From: Streptomyces rimosus subsp. rimosus
GTDB lineage: Bacteria > Actinomycetota > Actinomycetes > Streptomycetales > Streptomycetaceae
Assembly (NCBI RefSeq): GCF_000720725.1
Contig: NZ_JOCQ01000014.1
Location: forward strand, 62,001-126,000
DNA: 64,000 nt
Direction: 5' to 3'
A program made the translations under genes and the position numbers. Positions 53,488-62,837 of this stretch are shown here, piece after piece. The first letter of the stretch is position 1. Every line of letters begins with the position of its first letter. Under the pieces are notes generated by a model. It saw only the letters and a program-made list of their open reading frames with translations. It was not told the origin of the DNA and did no database searches.

Positions 53488-56385
53488 ATGGCTGACGCTG
53501 CGGGGGACGAGCGGCAATGGTGGTTCACGGTGCTGGGGCCGGTCGGGGCCCGGCGCGGGGAGCGGCAGCTCGATGCCGGCTCGCCGCGGCAGCGGGCGCT
53601 GCTCGCCGTTCTGTTGTTACGGGACGGGCGTGTCACATCGGCGCCGGAGCTGGTCCGTGCCCTGTGGGGGGAGAATCCACCGCCTGACGCGATGGCCGCC
53701 CTGCGCCGGTACGTGTGCCAGCTGCGAGAGGCACTGGACCCGGACGCCGGCCTGCTGGTGAGTGAGGCCGATGGCCATGCGTTGCGCATCGGCGCGGGCG
53801 GGTTCGACCTGACGCGCGCCGAGCGGCTCGCGGCGGAGGCCGAGCAGGCACGTCGCGCAGGGGACCCGGCCCGCGCCCGCGAACTCCTCACCCAGGCCCT
53901 GGATTTGTGGACTGATGCGCCGCTGGCCGGTGCGCCGGGCCCGTACTGTGCTACCTGGCGCGCCCGGCTGGAGGAGCGCCGCCTTCCCCTGCTGGAATCC
54001 CGTCTCGCCCTGGACCTGGAGGCCGGGCAGCACGCACGGGTGGTGGCGGAACTGACAGCGCTGACAGCCGAACACCCGCTGCGCGAGCGGCTGCAGGAAC
54101 TCCTGATGCTCGCGCTCTACCGCAGCAACCGGCAGGCCGAGGCCCTGGCCGCCTACGCCGACACCCGGCGCCTGCTCGCCCAGGCGCGGGGTATTGCCCC
54201 TTCCCTCGGACTGCGCGAACTGCGCCGTCGCATCCTGCGGGCGGATCCGCTCCCGCCCGCCCCCAAAGGCGGGCGTTCGGGCTCCGCGGGCGGGGGCGCG
54301 GAACGGGGCCGGCCGGCTCAGCTTCCGCACGACGCCCGGGACTTCACCGGGCGGGCCGCACTGGTCGAGGAGCTGATCGCGCACCTCGGCGCCGGCCGGG
54401 GGAGCGGGCCGGCCCTGTGCGCGGTCGGCGGGATCGGCGGCGTCGGTAAGACCGCCTTGGCGGTGCACGTCGCGCACGCGGTCCGGCCGTTCTTCCCGGG
54501 CGGGCAGCTGTACGTCGACCTCCAGGGCAGCGGACCGCGTCCGGCCGAGCCGGAGGCCGTACTGGGAGCTTTCCTGCGCGCCCTGGGGATATCGGACTGT
54601 GCCATCCCCGAGGGGGTCGGGGCGCGCGCCGCGCTCTACCGTTCCGTACTGGACGGCTGCCGCGTGCTGGTGCTGCTGGACAACGCCCGGGACGCCGCCC
54701 AGGTCTGTCCCCTGCTGCCGGGCACGGACGGCTGTGCCGCCCTGATCACCAGCCGCAACCGGCTGGCCCACCTGCCGGGGACATACGTCGTGGCCCTGGA
54801 CGTCATGCGCCTCCCGGAGGCCCTGGCCCTGTTCACCCACATCACCGGCGAAGGGGGCGAGGACGCCCGGACCGTGGTGTCGGCGTGCGGCTGCCTGCCG
54901 CTGGCCATCCGGATCGCCGCCGCCCGCCTGGTCGCACGCCGCGCCTGGACCGCTGCCGACCTGGTGCCCAAACTGGCCGACGAACGCCGCCGGCTGGACG
55001 AACTCCAGGCCGGAGACCTCGGGATCAAGGCGACCTTCGAGCTGGGGTACGGGCAGCTGGCTCCTCGGCAGGCCCGCGCCTTCCGGCTGGTGGCGCTGCC
55101 GTGCGGGCCGGACATCTCGCTGGGCGCCGCCGCGGCCGTACTCGGCCTGGGCACGGAAGAGGCCAGGCGGACGCTGGAGTTTCTGGTGGACACCTCGCTG
55201 CTGGAATCCCCCGCGCCGGACCGCTACCGCTACCACGACCTCGTACGCCTCTACGCCCGCGCCTGCGCCGAACGTGACGAATCCCCGGAGCAGTGCGAGG
55301 CGGCACGCTCACGGCTGCTGGACCACTACCTGGCCACGGCCGCCCGCGTGTACACCATGAACCGGCCCGGAGAACCCCTGCTGGACCACCTCGAACCCAC
55401 CCGGTACCCGGGCCTGGCCTTCGAGGACCGGGAAAGCGCGCTGGAGTGGCTGTACACAGAAGCCGGGAACCTGCTGGCGTGCGCCCGCGCCTCGGCCGGC
55501 GGGGCGATGCTGCGCCGCGCAGCGGATCTCCTGCTGGTGACCAAGGACCTGTCCGATTCGGGTACGGGCGCCCGGCAGTACGAGCAGACGATCGTCCGCC
55601 TGCTGACGGCCGCGCTGGAAGCGCGGGACGCCCGTGCCGAGGGGCGGCTGCGCCTGCTCATGATCCACTTGCACATCATGGCCGGCCGTCTCGCGGAGGC
55701 GGACCGGGAGGCGCGAGCGGCCATGGCCCTCCGGCGTCACTGCGCGGACCCGGTCCTCGCCTCCCACGCCCTCAACGAAAGCGGCATCATCGCGGGCCTG
55801 CAAGGTCGCCATGAAGACGCGGAGGCCCTTCTGACACAGGCGCTTGCCGCCTACCGCAGCTACGGAAACCAGAACAGCGCGGCCAGTGTGCTGGGCAACC
55901 TCGCGCGCACCTACCAGGACACCGGCCGTATCACCGAAGGAGTGAACCTGGCCGAGCAGTGCCTGGCCCTGTACCGGGGGATCGGCGCGACGGTACGGTT
56001 GGCCACCGGCCACTACGAACTCGGCGTCGCCCTGACACAGGCCGGGCGCCCGGAGGACGCCCTGCGGCAACTCGAACAGGCCGTAGCCATCTATCAGGAC
56101 AGCAGGCAGTGCCTGTGGGAGGCGATGACGTACTGGCGGATGGCCGAGGCCCACCTCGCCGCGGACCGCCCTGCGCAGGCCGCGGAGCGGGCCGAAGAAG
56201 CCCTCGCCATCCTGCAGGGCCCCAGCGGCCGCTGGGCCCGCGCCAACGCTCTCACCGTCCTCGGACACGCCCTCCGGCAAACCGGGCACGCGGACCGGGC
56301 CCAGGTCTGCTGGCAGGAAGCCCTGGATACATACGAGGCACTGGGCTCCCCGGAGGCACCCGCCGTACGGAGGCTCCTGCCGTAG
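53488..56385 (+). CDS. AfsR-type large regulator (SARP + NB-ARC + TPR)
   Basis: A 965-residue global or pathway regulator. An OmpR-like DNA-binding domain (about 10-100; LGPVGARRGERQLDAGSPRQ, NPPPDAMAALRRYVCQLREA) is followed by the activation domain to about 255. A linker leads to an NB-ARC ATPase with Walker A GIGGVGKTALAV (about 318) and VLVLLDNARDAAQV (Walker B). The C-terminal 350 residues hold TPR helices (LNESGIIAGLQGRHEDAEAL, ASVLGNLARTYQDTGRITEG, GHYELGVALTQAGRPEDALR). Start ATG 53488 gives the standard SARP N-terminus. No biosynthetic genes adjoin it. Confidence 0.92.
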   Translation: MADAAGDERQWWFTVLGPVGARRGERQLDAGSPRQRALLAVLLLRDGRVTSAPELVRALWGENPPPDAMAALRRYVCQLREALDPDAGLLVSEADGHALRIGAGGFDLTRAERLAAEAEQARRAGDPARARELLTQALDLWTDAPLAGAPGPYCATWRARLEERRLPLLESRLALDLEAGQHARVVAELTALTAEHPLRERLQELLMLALYRSNRQAEALAAYADTRRLLAQARGIAPSLGLRELRRRILRADPLPPAPKGGRSGSAGGGAERGRPAQLPHDARDFTGRAALVEELIAHLGAGRGSGPALCAVGGIGGVGKTALAVHVAHAVRPFFPGGQLYVDLQGSGPRPAEPEAVLGAFLRALGISDCAIPEGVGARAALYRSVLDGCRVLVLLDNARDAAQVCPLLPGTDGCAALITSRNRLAHLPGTYVVALDVMRLPEALALFTHITGEGGEDARTVVSACGCLPLAIRIAAARLVARRAWTAADLVPKLADERRRLDELQAGDLGIKATFELGYGQLAPRQARAFRLVALPCGPDISLGAAAAVLGLGTEEARRTLEFLVDTSLLESPAPDRYRYHDLVRLYARACAERDESPEQCEAARSRLLDHYLATAARVYTMNRPGEPLLDHLEPTRYPGLAFEDRESALEWLYTEAGNLLACARASAGGAMLRRAADLLLVTKDLSDSGTGARQYEQTIVRLLTAALEARDARAEGRLRLLMIHLHIMAGRLAEADREARAAMALRRHCADPVLASHALNESGIIAGLQGRHEDAEALLTQALAAYRSYGNQNSAASVLGNLARTYQDTGRITEGVNLAEQCLALYRGIGATVRLATGHYELGVALTQAGRPEDALRQLEQAVAIYQDSRQCLWEAMTYWRMAEAHLAADRPAQAAERAEEALAILQGPSGRWARANALTVLGHALRQTGHADRAQVCWQEALDTYEALGSPEAPAVRRLLP

Positions 56386-56594
56386 GCCGGTCCGCGCCGG
56401 TGAACGACGCGGACGCGTAAAAGGCGTGGCCGCTCCGTATGCTTACGCCCTCGCCGGGGCGTATGGCTTTACGCTCCCGGCAACGCCCCGCAGACGCCCG
56501 ACTCGTTCCCAGCCAGTGTGCAGCCTGATCCGAGGTGGACGTGGGCGGCCCGCCGTGGGGACGAGCGCCCGCATTGCCGACCACAACCCCACCC

Positions 56595-58925
56595 TTACTC
56601 GCGCCGTCTGCTGCTCTTCTCTGAGCAGTCCACATGCTGCCGGGCCAGTCGCCCCTGTACGTCTTGGTGGGCGAACCCGTAGTGGGCGCCGTTCTGGCGC
56701 AGCACTCCGCGTTGGTGAGCCTCGTCGAGGAAGCTCATCAGTCGCCTCGGCAGACGGTCGCCCCGCAGCGCCAGCCAGATGCGGGCGACCGTATACCGCC
56801 CGTAGGCGGCCCGCAGGAAGGCGAACGCCAGGCCCACCGCCACCGCGTTCGCGATCCCGACCCGGAGCCCGAAGGCGAAGTCGCTGCCGGGGCCCGGTGG
56901 AAAGCGGGGCCTGAGCCCGGTGCTGACCCCTACCGCGAGGCCACCCGCCAGCCCGGTGGCCCAGAAGGTCCGTCGGTCGCCGGCCAGGGAGAGCGCTGGG
57001 CCGGTGAGCGCCGCGGTGTCGGCCGGTGCTGCCTCCAGGCCCCCCGCGACGCTGCCCAGGACGGTGGTGACGACGGCCAGGAGCAGCCCCCGGTCCGGCC
57101 CTGCTTGCAGTCCGGCTGCCAGGCCCATGGTGAGTCCGGCGGCCAGGCCGGTGAGGAGGCCCGTGAGCGACCAGTGGTAGCCGCGGGCGGGCTCGGCATG
57201 CCGGGCGAGCACCGCGGCGCATCCGGCGCCGAGCCCGAGGCCGAGACCGTTGATGAGGGGCGCGAGGGCGGTGACCTCCGGCCGGCCGGTGAGGACCGCG
57301 GCGAAGCCGCCCGCGAACGCTCCGAGCAGGCCGGCCCGGAAGCCGCCCATCGACCCGACCGTGATGCAGGCCGCCAGCGCCCCGGTGAGTGAGGGCCCCG
57401 TGCCCTGAACCGCGCCGAACGTCAGCATCGCGACAACGGTGCCGGCCACACCGCCGATCAAGCCACCGCCGAGCGCCCGGGCCATGCCCGAGGTAGCACC
57501 GAACAGCCGTCGTCCCAGGAGCCCGCCGCCGACGGCGGCCATCAGCCCGATCCCGGCCGAGGCGGGAATCCGCAGTCCGTAGGTGCCGAGAGCGGCTGCC
57601 AGGCCACCGACGAGCAGCCCGGGAAGCAGCCGGGGCCCGGCGTCGCCCAGGCACCACCAGTCGAGTTCGGTGACGTTGCGGCGAATGTGCAGGTCCCGGG
57701 CGAGGAATCCGAGCCATCGCACTCTCCGCCGCAGGGACTCGGGGTCCAGGTAGCGGTAAGCGGACGGCACGAAGGCGTCGAGCAGATAGCCCCGGACATC
57801 GTCAGGCGTGGTGAACTCGCGGCCGAGGAGTTCGGCCGGAGCATGCCGGACGCTGGAGAGCAGTTCTCCTCGTCGGGGGTTGTAGACGACGTCGGCCAGC
57901 CGGGCCATGAGCGGGGTGGTCAGCGCGACGGCCGCCGGGACGGTGGGGTCGGCCCTGATCCGGGCCGTCACCTCCTCCCAGCGGGCCCGGGCGACCGGTC
58001 CCGTGGCCCCGTTCCGCAGATGCTCAAGCACCTCCTCGGCGGGTACGGGCAGCAGTTCCACGCCGGCCGCTCCCGCCACCTCGGCCTCGATGCCGTCCGG
58101 CGGACGCAGCGCCTCGCGCAGCTCGGCGCTGCGCGAGGCCAGGACGAGGCTCCGTCCGCCCGCTCCCAGAGCCTCGTTGATGCGGTTGACCGCCATGCCG
58201 CGCAAGTGCTCCGGCAGTTCGTCGAGGCCGTCGAGGACGGGCAGCACCAGATGCTCTTCCAACAGGGCACGGGCGAGCGTGCGCCGTCGGCGGCGCCCGT
58301 GGACGCCTCTGGCCACTCGACGGTGCAGCCCTTTGAAGTCGACGATGAGGCGCTGTTCCAGCAAGTCGTCCAGATCCTGCTGGACCGGGTCCCACGAGGA
58401 GATGGAGGTGAGGAAGGGGACGGGGGCGCCGGCGGTGCGTTCCGTGTCCGACAGCAGGTCCAGGACGAGACGGACCAGCAGGATCGTCTTGCCCGTGCCG
58501 GGTTCGCCGAGGACGATCAGACGACGGGTCGGAATGCGCCGGAGAACGTCGACCAGCCGGCTCTCACCCGCGAGTTCCCCCGGGCCGGCGGCCCACCTGC
58601 CCTTCTGATCGGTCAGCCGGCCAGGCCACGTCCCGACCAGCGCGGCCAGAGAGTCCCAGGGCTGCACCAGCTCCGGGGCAGCGGGTATCCAGCGCACGGA
58701 CAGCGGGTGGCCGAGCAGGCGCAGCCGGTACTCCCGCTGCCAGTGCTTCGTGATCTCGGCGGCAAGGACGTCGGCCCAGGCGGCTGGTGCCCGCCGGTCC
58801 CACCCGAAGACGTTGACCGTGATGTCCCCGCCGGCCTGCAGTATCCCGCTGAACCACCGAGCTCCGGCGCGCTGGTCGACATGCCGGCTCCCGGCCCCGC
58901 TGTCACCCTCCTCCCCGTGTGCCAT
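56595..58925 (-). CDS. NACHT NTPase with membrane-spanning C-terminal part
   Basis: A 776-residue STAND-class protein. The N-terminus carries the motif ILQAGGDITVN (residues 29-39), followed by a small domain (about 45-100), then the NACHT module: Walker A LGEPGTGKTILLVRL (about 139-153) and Walker B LVLPVLDGLDELPEHL. The last half has many Gly/Ala-rich hydrophobic helices (GLLVGGLAAALGTYG, GGGLIGGVAGTVVAML, GLAAGLTMGLAAGLQ), probably a membrane array. Such proteins sense a trigger, oligomerise and recruit an effector. The ATG at 58925 lies 10 bp after the upstream partner's stop. The partner's C-terminal motif matches this protein's N-terminal motif. Confidence 0.85.
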   Translation of the reverse strand: MAHGEEGDSGAGSRHVDQRAGARWFSGILQAGGDITVNVFGWDRRAPAAWADVLAAEITKHWQREYRLRLLGHPLSVRWIPAAPELVQPWDSLAALVGTWPGRLTDQKGRWAAGPGELAGESRLVDVLRRIPTRRLIVLGEPGTGKTILLVRLVLDLLSDTERTAGAPVPFLTSISSWDPVQQDLDDLLEQRLIVDFKGLHRRVARGVHGRRRRRTLARALLEEHLVLPVLDGLDELPEHLRGMAVNRINEALGAGGRSLVLASRSAELREALRPPDGIEAEVAGAAGVELLPVPAEEVLEHLRNGATGPVARARWEEVTARIRADPTVPAAVALTTPLMARLADVVYNPRRGELLSSVRHAPAELLGREFTTPDDVRGYLLDAFVPSAYRYLDPESLRRRVRWLGFLARDLHIRRNVTELDWWCLGDAGPRLLPGLLVGGLAAALGTYGLRIPASAGIGLMAAVGGGLLGRRLFGATSGMARALGGGLIGGVAGTVVAMLTFGAVQGTGPSLTGALAACITVGSMGGFRAGLLGAFAGGFAAVLTGRPEVTALAPLINGLGLGLGAGCAAVLARHAEPARGYHWSLTGLLTGLAAGLTMGLAAGLQAGPDRGLLLAVVTTVLGSVAGGLEAAPADTAALTGPALSLAGDRRTFWATGLAGGLAVGVSTGLRPRFPPGPGSDFAFGLRVGIANAVAVGLAFAFLRAAYGRYTVARIWLALRGDRLPRRLMSFLDEAHQRGVLRQNGAHYGFAHQDVQGRLARQHVDCSEKSSRRRE

Positions 58926-58935
58926 TGCCGTCCGC

Positions 58936-59364
58936 CTAGAGGCCGCCGTGGATGGTGATGTTCTCACCAGCCTGTACGACCTTGCTGCGCCGGTCCGCCT
59001 GCACGTTCTGCCGGATGATCCCCGTGACGTGTTCCTGCTCTGCTCGTGGGAGCTGCGGGGTCAGGACCTCGGTCAGCAGCCGCTGGAGCTCCGCCCGCAA
59101 CTCCGCGTTCCCGTCGGCCAGACGGGCCAGGCGCCCCTGCCAGACGGCGGCCAGCACCTGCTCCGCTTCCGGGTCGGGTGCCGGCTGTGCGCGGACGGCG
59201 AGCACGTCCTCGCGGAGCCCGTCCAGCTCGGCACCGACCCTGTCCGCCCGCTCCGGGCTCGCCCGTCGCCACAGTGCGACCACGGCGTCCGTGACCCGCT
59301 GCCAGGCGTCGGTGGCCATCGCCCCCACCAGCGCTGTGGCCACCGCCATCGTCAATGGATCCAT
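58936..59364 (-). CDS. Small putative effector partner of the NACHT protein, with C-terminal amyloid-like motif
   Basis: A 142-residue protein. Residues about 1-35 (MDPLTMAVATALVGAMATDA...) form an amphipathic-hydrophobic helix able to meet a membrane. The middle (about 36-120) is charged and helical. The end, VVQAGENITIHGGL (129-142), is a short beta-prone motif, V-Q-x-G-x-N-x-x-x, like RHIM-type bacterial amyloid signalling sequences. The same motif opens the NACHT protein 10 bp downstream. Published NLR-effector pairs place the motif at the effector C-terminus and the NLR N-terminus, exactly as here. Killing activity is inferred. Confidence 0.75.
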   Translation of the reverse strand: MDPLTMAVATALVGAMATDAWQRVTDAVVALWRRASPERADRVGAELDGLREDVLAVRAQPAPDPEAEQVLAAVWQGRLARLADGNAELRAELQRLLTEVLTPQLPRAEQEHVTGIIRQNVQADRRSKVVQAGENITIHGGL

Positions 59365-59900
59365 GCGCGCCCCCTGTCCGCATCACCGGACGGTGAATTA
59401 CGGCCACCTTCCGGAGGAACAGGATCGCGGACCCCAGAGCGCCGGGCAATAACCCGAAATACATCGAACGGATCTCGAACGGAGCTCCAGCACGCCCTCT
59501 ATTACGCCGAGGAGAAGGCATCGAGACCGGAAAGGTCGGCACTGCCACAGTGGTTGCCAGCTTTGACCATCGGTACTTGAGTCGAAAGCTCCTGAGCCGA
59601 GCCGCCTTCGTTTGCGGTGTGCCCGCGCGGCTTGGCGTGTGCCCCGTGAATGGCGCACGCGTTGTTGCAGGTGGGGGACGCGGTGATGATGATTCTGTCG
59701 ATTGACACGGGGACGCGCCGACAAGCGAAACCGCTGCTGTGGCGCCTATGAACGCAAGGGCTGTGGCGGTCGTACGAGTGGCATGCCCGAAGAGCAACAG
59801 TGGGCCTGGTGGGCCGTTCTTGATCACCCGTGTTATTCGGAGCTGCGACGATCCAACCTCTCGGACTCACGTGGACGCGCTTGTGTCGTCAGGGCGTCGC
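59365..59900. other. Upstream region of the NACHT pair, no gene seen
   Basis: Holds the promoter of the effector/NACHT operon. Short frames such as one starting near 59650 (MAHALLQVGDAVMMILSIDT, 34 codons) have no family match. Confidence 0.4.
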
Positions 59901-60359
59901 CTATTCGATGTCGGACAGCCGTTGGTACAGCAGACCTTGCCGGTCGGATGAAGCGACCACGTGCTCCAGAAGCTTGACGGGGTCACCCGGCGGAGGGACG
60001 GGAAAGTGATGCCGTGCCGGGCACATGAGCCTTCCCGCGCTGCCGAGAATTCCGTACACGGTCAGGTTCTCGGAAGCTCCACACGTCGGGCAGGTGACCA
60101 CATGGTCACGCCCGTCCACAACTAGAACTATTGACCCTGCGACCGATACATCGCTCGGCGCGCCTGGCACGATCACGGTTCCCCCATGCGTCTTGGTCGT
60201 GGCCGAGTGCCGAGTACAGCTTGCCGTGTGCGTCCGGCGTAGGCCCGGCATGTGGGGTTCTGCCAAGTCCGGGAGCGAGGATGACCGCGCGACGTCCGGG
60301 TTCGCCCGTGCCAGGGCCATGGAAGTACACAGCGTGCTTGGACGGCTCTTGAGCGGCAC
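59901..60359 (-). CDS. Hypothetical zinc-ribbon-like protein
   Basis: The C-terminal half reads VVTCPTCGASENLTVYGI, LMCPARHHFPVPPPGD and LLEHVVASSDRQGLLYQRLS. CPTC and C-P-A-R-H could bind zinc. The first 80 residues of the longest frame look noncoding, so the true start is probably one of the later GTG/ATG codons near 60100-60220. No neighbour or family helps assign a role. Confidence 0.4.
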   Translation of the reverse strand: MPLKSRPSTLCTSMALARANPDVARSSSLPDLAEPHMPGLRRTHTASCTRHSATTKTHGGTVIVPGAPSDVSVAGSIVLVVDGRDHVVTCPTCGASENLTVYGILGSAGRLMCPARHHFPVPPPGDPVKLLEHVVASSDRQGLLYQRLSDIE

Positions 60360-60404
60360 TTTGCCTGACTGGTCGACGGTCAGGGTGAAGGTGAGGGGCT
60401 CGGG

Positions 60405-60682
60405 TTGGCGCTGGCTGTCCTACGGGACCTGCGCGATGTCAAGGCCCTCACCACCGCGGTGGAGAAAGGTTACTTCGCCGAGAATCCGCTCTTGATCCTC
60501 AGATGGAATGCTCCGGTGGTCAACGAGAAGGTGGATCCGGCCGCCGTCCCCAACCCCGCCCAGGTCGCCCGGTTGCTCGCGGCGGTTGCTCACCAGAGCA
60601 AGCGTGGCGGGCGAGGCCGTCACCTGGAGGCATTCTTCGGGCGCATGTACTACGCGGCCATGCGGTCCGCGGAGGTCATCCG
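60405..60682 (+). pseudogene. Integrase remnant cut off by a transposase remnant
   Basis: The frame reads ALTTAVEKGYFAENPLLILR, VDPAAVPNPAQVARLLAAV and HLEAFFGRMYYAAMRSAEVI, the start of the catalytic domain of a Streptomyces tyrosine recombinase (the MYYAxxRPxE segment before the first active-site Arg region). Homology stops abruptly near 60682, where the minus-strand transposase remnant begins. Confidence 0.7.
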
Positions 60683-61349
60683 CCGGCGCATCACCCGGCC
60701 CGTGCGCATCCGTCCCAGCACCTCGACGGGCAGGCCGGCCAGGAGGTAAGCCATGCGCAGGGCGTCGTAGCCGGCGTCGAAGACGACCAGGATGTCGCGG
60801 TAACCCGCGGGCCACCGCCCCATGTCGATGAGGTCTTGGACGACTCGCCGGACCTGTTCAGCGGTGACCTCGGCGACGTCGTCGGCCGGCCCCAGCCGGA
60901 CAGCGTCCAGGACCTGGCACCACGAGGTCCGGCCCGCCTCCGGTGCGGCGACGAACGAGTAGGGCCGGCCGGGCACGAACTGGTCCGAGGGCTGGCCGCT
61001 GCGGCCGTAGACGTGGCAGAATAACCGGTCCGCGATGGTCGGCGTCCGGCCGCAACCAGTAGGTGACGTCCACCGCCAGGACCAGGCGCCCGTCAGCAGC
61101 CTGCGGCTGCGGCAGTCCGGCCAGCAGCTGCCGCGCCGCGGCACATCGACTTCCCGCTGTTCAGGGCGTCATACATCGCCCCGTGCCCGCTGCGGTGCTC
61201 GGCCGTCAGCGTCAGGTCCACCGGTGTGGTCACCGGCCCGTCCGCGCACAACAACGCGTCGGTCAGCTCGAACAGCGTGTCCCCGCGCGCGGTCAGGCAG
61301 TCGAAAAGTCCTTCCGAAAGCGTGACACATTCGCGAACGCTTCCCCAGG
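60682..61349 (-). pseudogene. Degenerate transposase (NF041680-like putative transposase)
   Basis: The minus strand in three frames reads GEAFANVSRFRKDF, CLTARGDTLFELTDALLCAD, LTLTAEHRSGHGAMYDALN, then VYGRSGQPSDQFVPGRPYSF, VLDAVRLGPADDVAEVTAEQ and YRDILVVFDAGYDALRMAYL to GRMRTGRVM. These are consecutive parts of one transposase family common in Streptomyces. At least two frameshifts and loss of the C-terminal half leave it inactive. Confidence 0.72.
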
Positions 61350-61561
61350 ACTGGCGTCAAGCTCACGGCTCGTCCGTATGCCCGCTTGCCCCGTCGTCCC
61401 GTTGCCGGATTCCCCCTCGGCCACCCGCATGCGCCGGCCGGCAGCTGATGTGATCAGGCGGTGCGGGATATTCCCGCCGTAGTACCTTGATGATCGAGTT
61501 GTGTCGAGGTACTCGAAGACCACCCCGAGTGCCCGGAAGGGGGTGACGAGGCTCCGGGGGC

Positions 61562-62440
61562 GTGAATGACGAGATGGCGTGCGCGCGCCGGATTCTGGGG
61601 ACGGATCTGGCGGGCAAGGACGGGCTGTTGGTGGTCGGGGGACTGCCCGGTACGGGCAAGACCCGGCTGCTCCATGCCATCACGGACGAGGCGGAGCGGC
61701 TCGGCATGGTGACGGCCCACGACTCCCCTCTCGACCGCCGCCGCAGGGGGACCGCTGCTCCGGCCGGGGCGGCGGCTGCGGGACCTGGATGTCAGGGGAC
61801 GAGTCCCAAGCCGGTGCTGTTCGTCGCCGATGACGCGCATCTTCTGGGAAGGGGGGTGCGACACGCTGCTGGCGCGCCGGAACCGCATGCGGGACACCTC
61901 GGTGCTGTGGCTCGTGGCGCGGCGTACCGGCATGGGCCCCGGCAGCCTGGACGTCCTGATGAACAACCCGCACGCGGTGAGCTGCCGTGTGGAACTCGGC
62001 CCGGTCGCTCCGGGGCCTGCGCTGCGACTGGCCGGTGACGTGCTGGGGGCGCCGCCCACACGGAAGCTGAGCCGGATGCTGGCCCGGGCGGGTGGCAACC
62101 CGGGGCTGCTCGTCGCACTCTCGCGGGGCTTGCTGGAGGAGGGCAGCGTCCAAGTGGCCGGGGGCTGGCCGACTTATGTGCGCACCGGTATCCGCGGCGC
62201 CTGCGCGATGCGGTGAGGAGCATGCTGCACGGGTGCTCCGACCGGTGCCGTCAGCTGCTGAGCATCGCCGCCGTACTGGGTGGACGGGTCGAGATCGAAC
62301 GGCTGGCCATGATGATGGACGCGTCGCCGTCCGCGCTGCTCCCGGTCCTGGACGAGGCGTGCCGTACCGGTGCGGTGCGGTGCGCTGCGACGGCACGGGG
62401 TACAGCTTCTCCTGCGACCTGCCAGAAGGAAGCGTCCTTC
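61562..62440 (+). pseudogene. Frameshifted LuxR/LAL-type ATP-binding regulator remnant
   Basis: GTG 61562 opens ARRILGTDLAGKDGLLVVGG, LPGTGKTRLLHAITDEAERL (Walker A) and KPVLFVADDAHLL (Walker B). It then shifts frame near 61850 (RRNRMRDTSVLWLVARRTGM, RKLSRMLARAGGNPGLLVAL) and again near 62215 (CRQLLSIAAVLGGRVEIERL, ALLPVLDEACRTGAV). It ends inside the NUDIX remnant on the other strand. The DNA-binding C-terminus is absent. Confidence 0.7.
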
Positions 62441-62780
62441 GGCTGCGGCGGTGAGGGCGTCATCCATTGGCCACCAGCTGAGCTTGAAGTCGAGTTCGGA
62501 CAGTGTGAGTTCCTGCGGGCCCAGGGTGAGGTCGCGTGCTGCGAACAGGTGGACGCGGGCAGGGCTGCTCAGGGTGATGGCGTAGGAGCCGAAGGGGCGC
62601 CAAGTGCGAGCGGTGGCGCCGGCCTCTTCCCGTAACTCGCGGCGGGCGCAGTCCTCGGGGCTCTCGCCATCCTCGCGGCGACCGCCGGGCCCGCATATGG
62701 CCCGTGACAGCTGGTCAGGACGGGTGTACGGGTAGGGCATAACGGGAGGAAAGGGTTGTTTGATCGCTTCCTCTGAGGCG
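62430..62780 (-). pseudogene. NUDIX hydrolase remnant fused to the LuxR remnant
   Basis: The minus frame contains a full Nudix box (GGRREDGESPEDCARRELRE then EAGA, matching Gx5Ex7REUxEExGU) and continues LFAARDLTLGPQELTLSELD to AEGRFLLAG. There homology stops and the antisense of the LuxR remnant begins. The usual N-terminal strands are also missing (the frame starts in unrelated sequence). A truncated product is unlikely to fold. Confidence 0.6.
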
Positions 62781-62790
62781 AGCGCCCGAA

Positions 62791-62826
62791 GGGTGCCTGG
62801 ACTGCATAAGTGCAGGTCAGGCACCC
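62791..62826. terminator. Bidirectional hairpin after the aldehyde dehydrogenase
   Basis: GGGTGCCTG (62791-62799) pairs with CAGGCACCC (62818-62826), and inside it CTGCA (62802-62806) pairs with TGCAG (62811-62815); GTTTT follows on the plus strand. Confidence 0.75.
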
Positions 62827-62837
62827 GTTTTGAGCGT

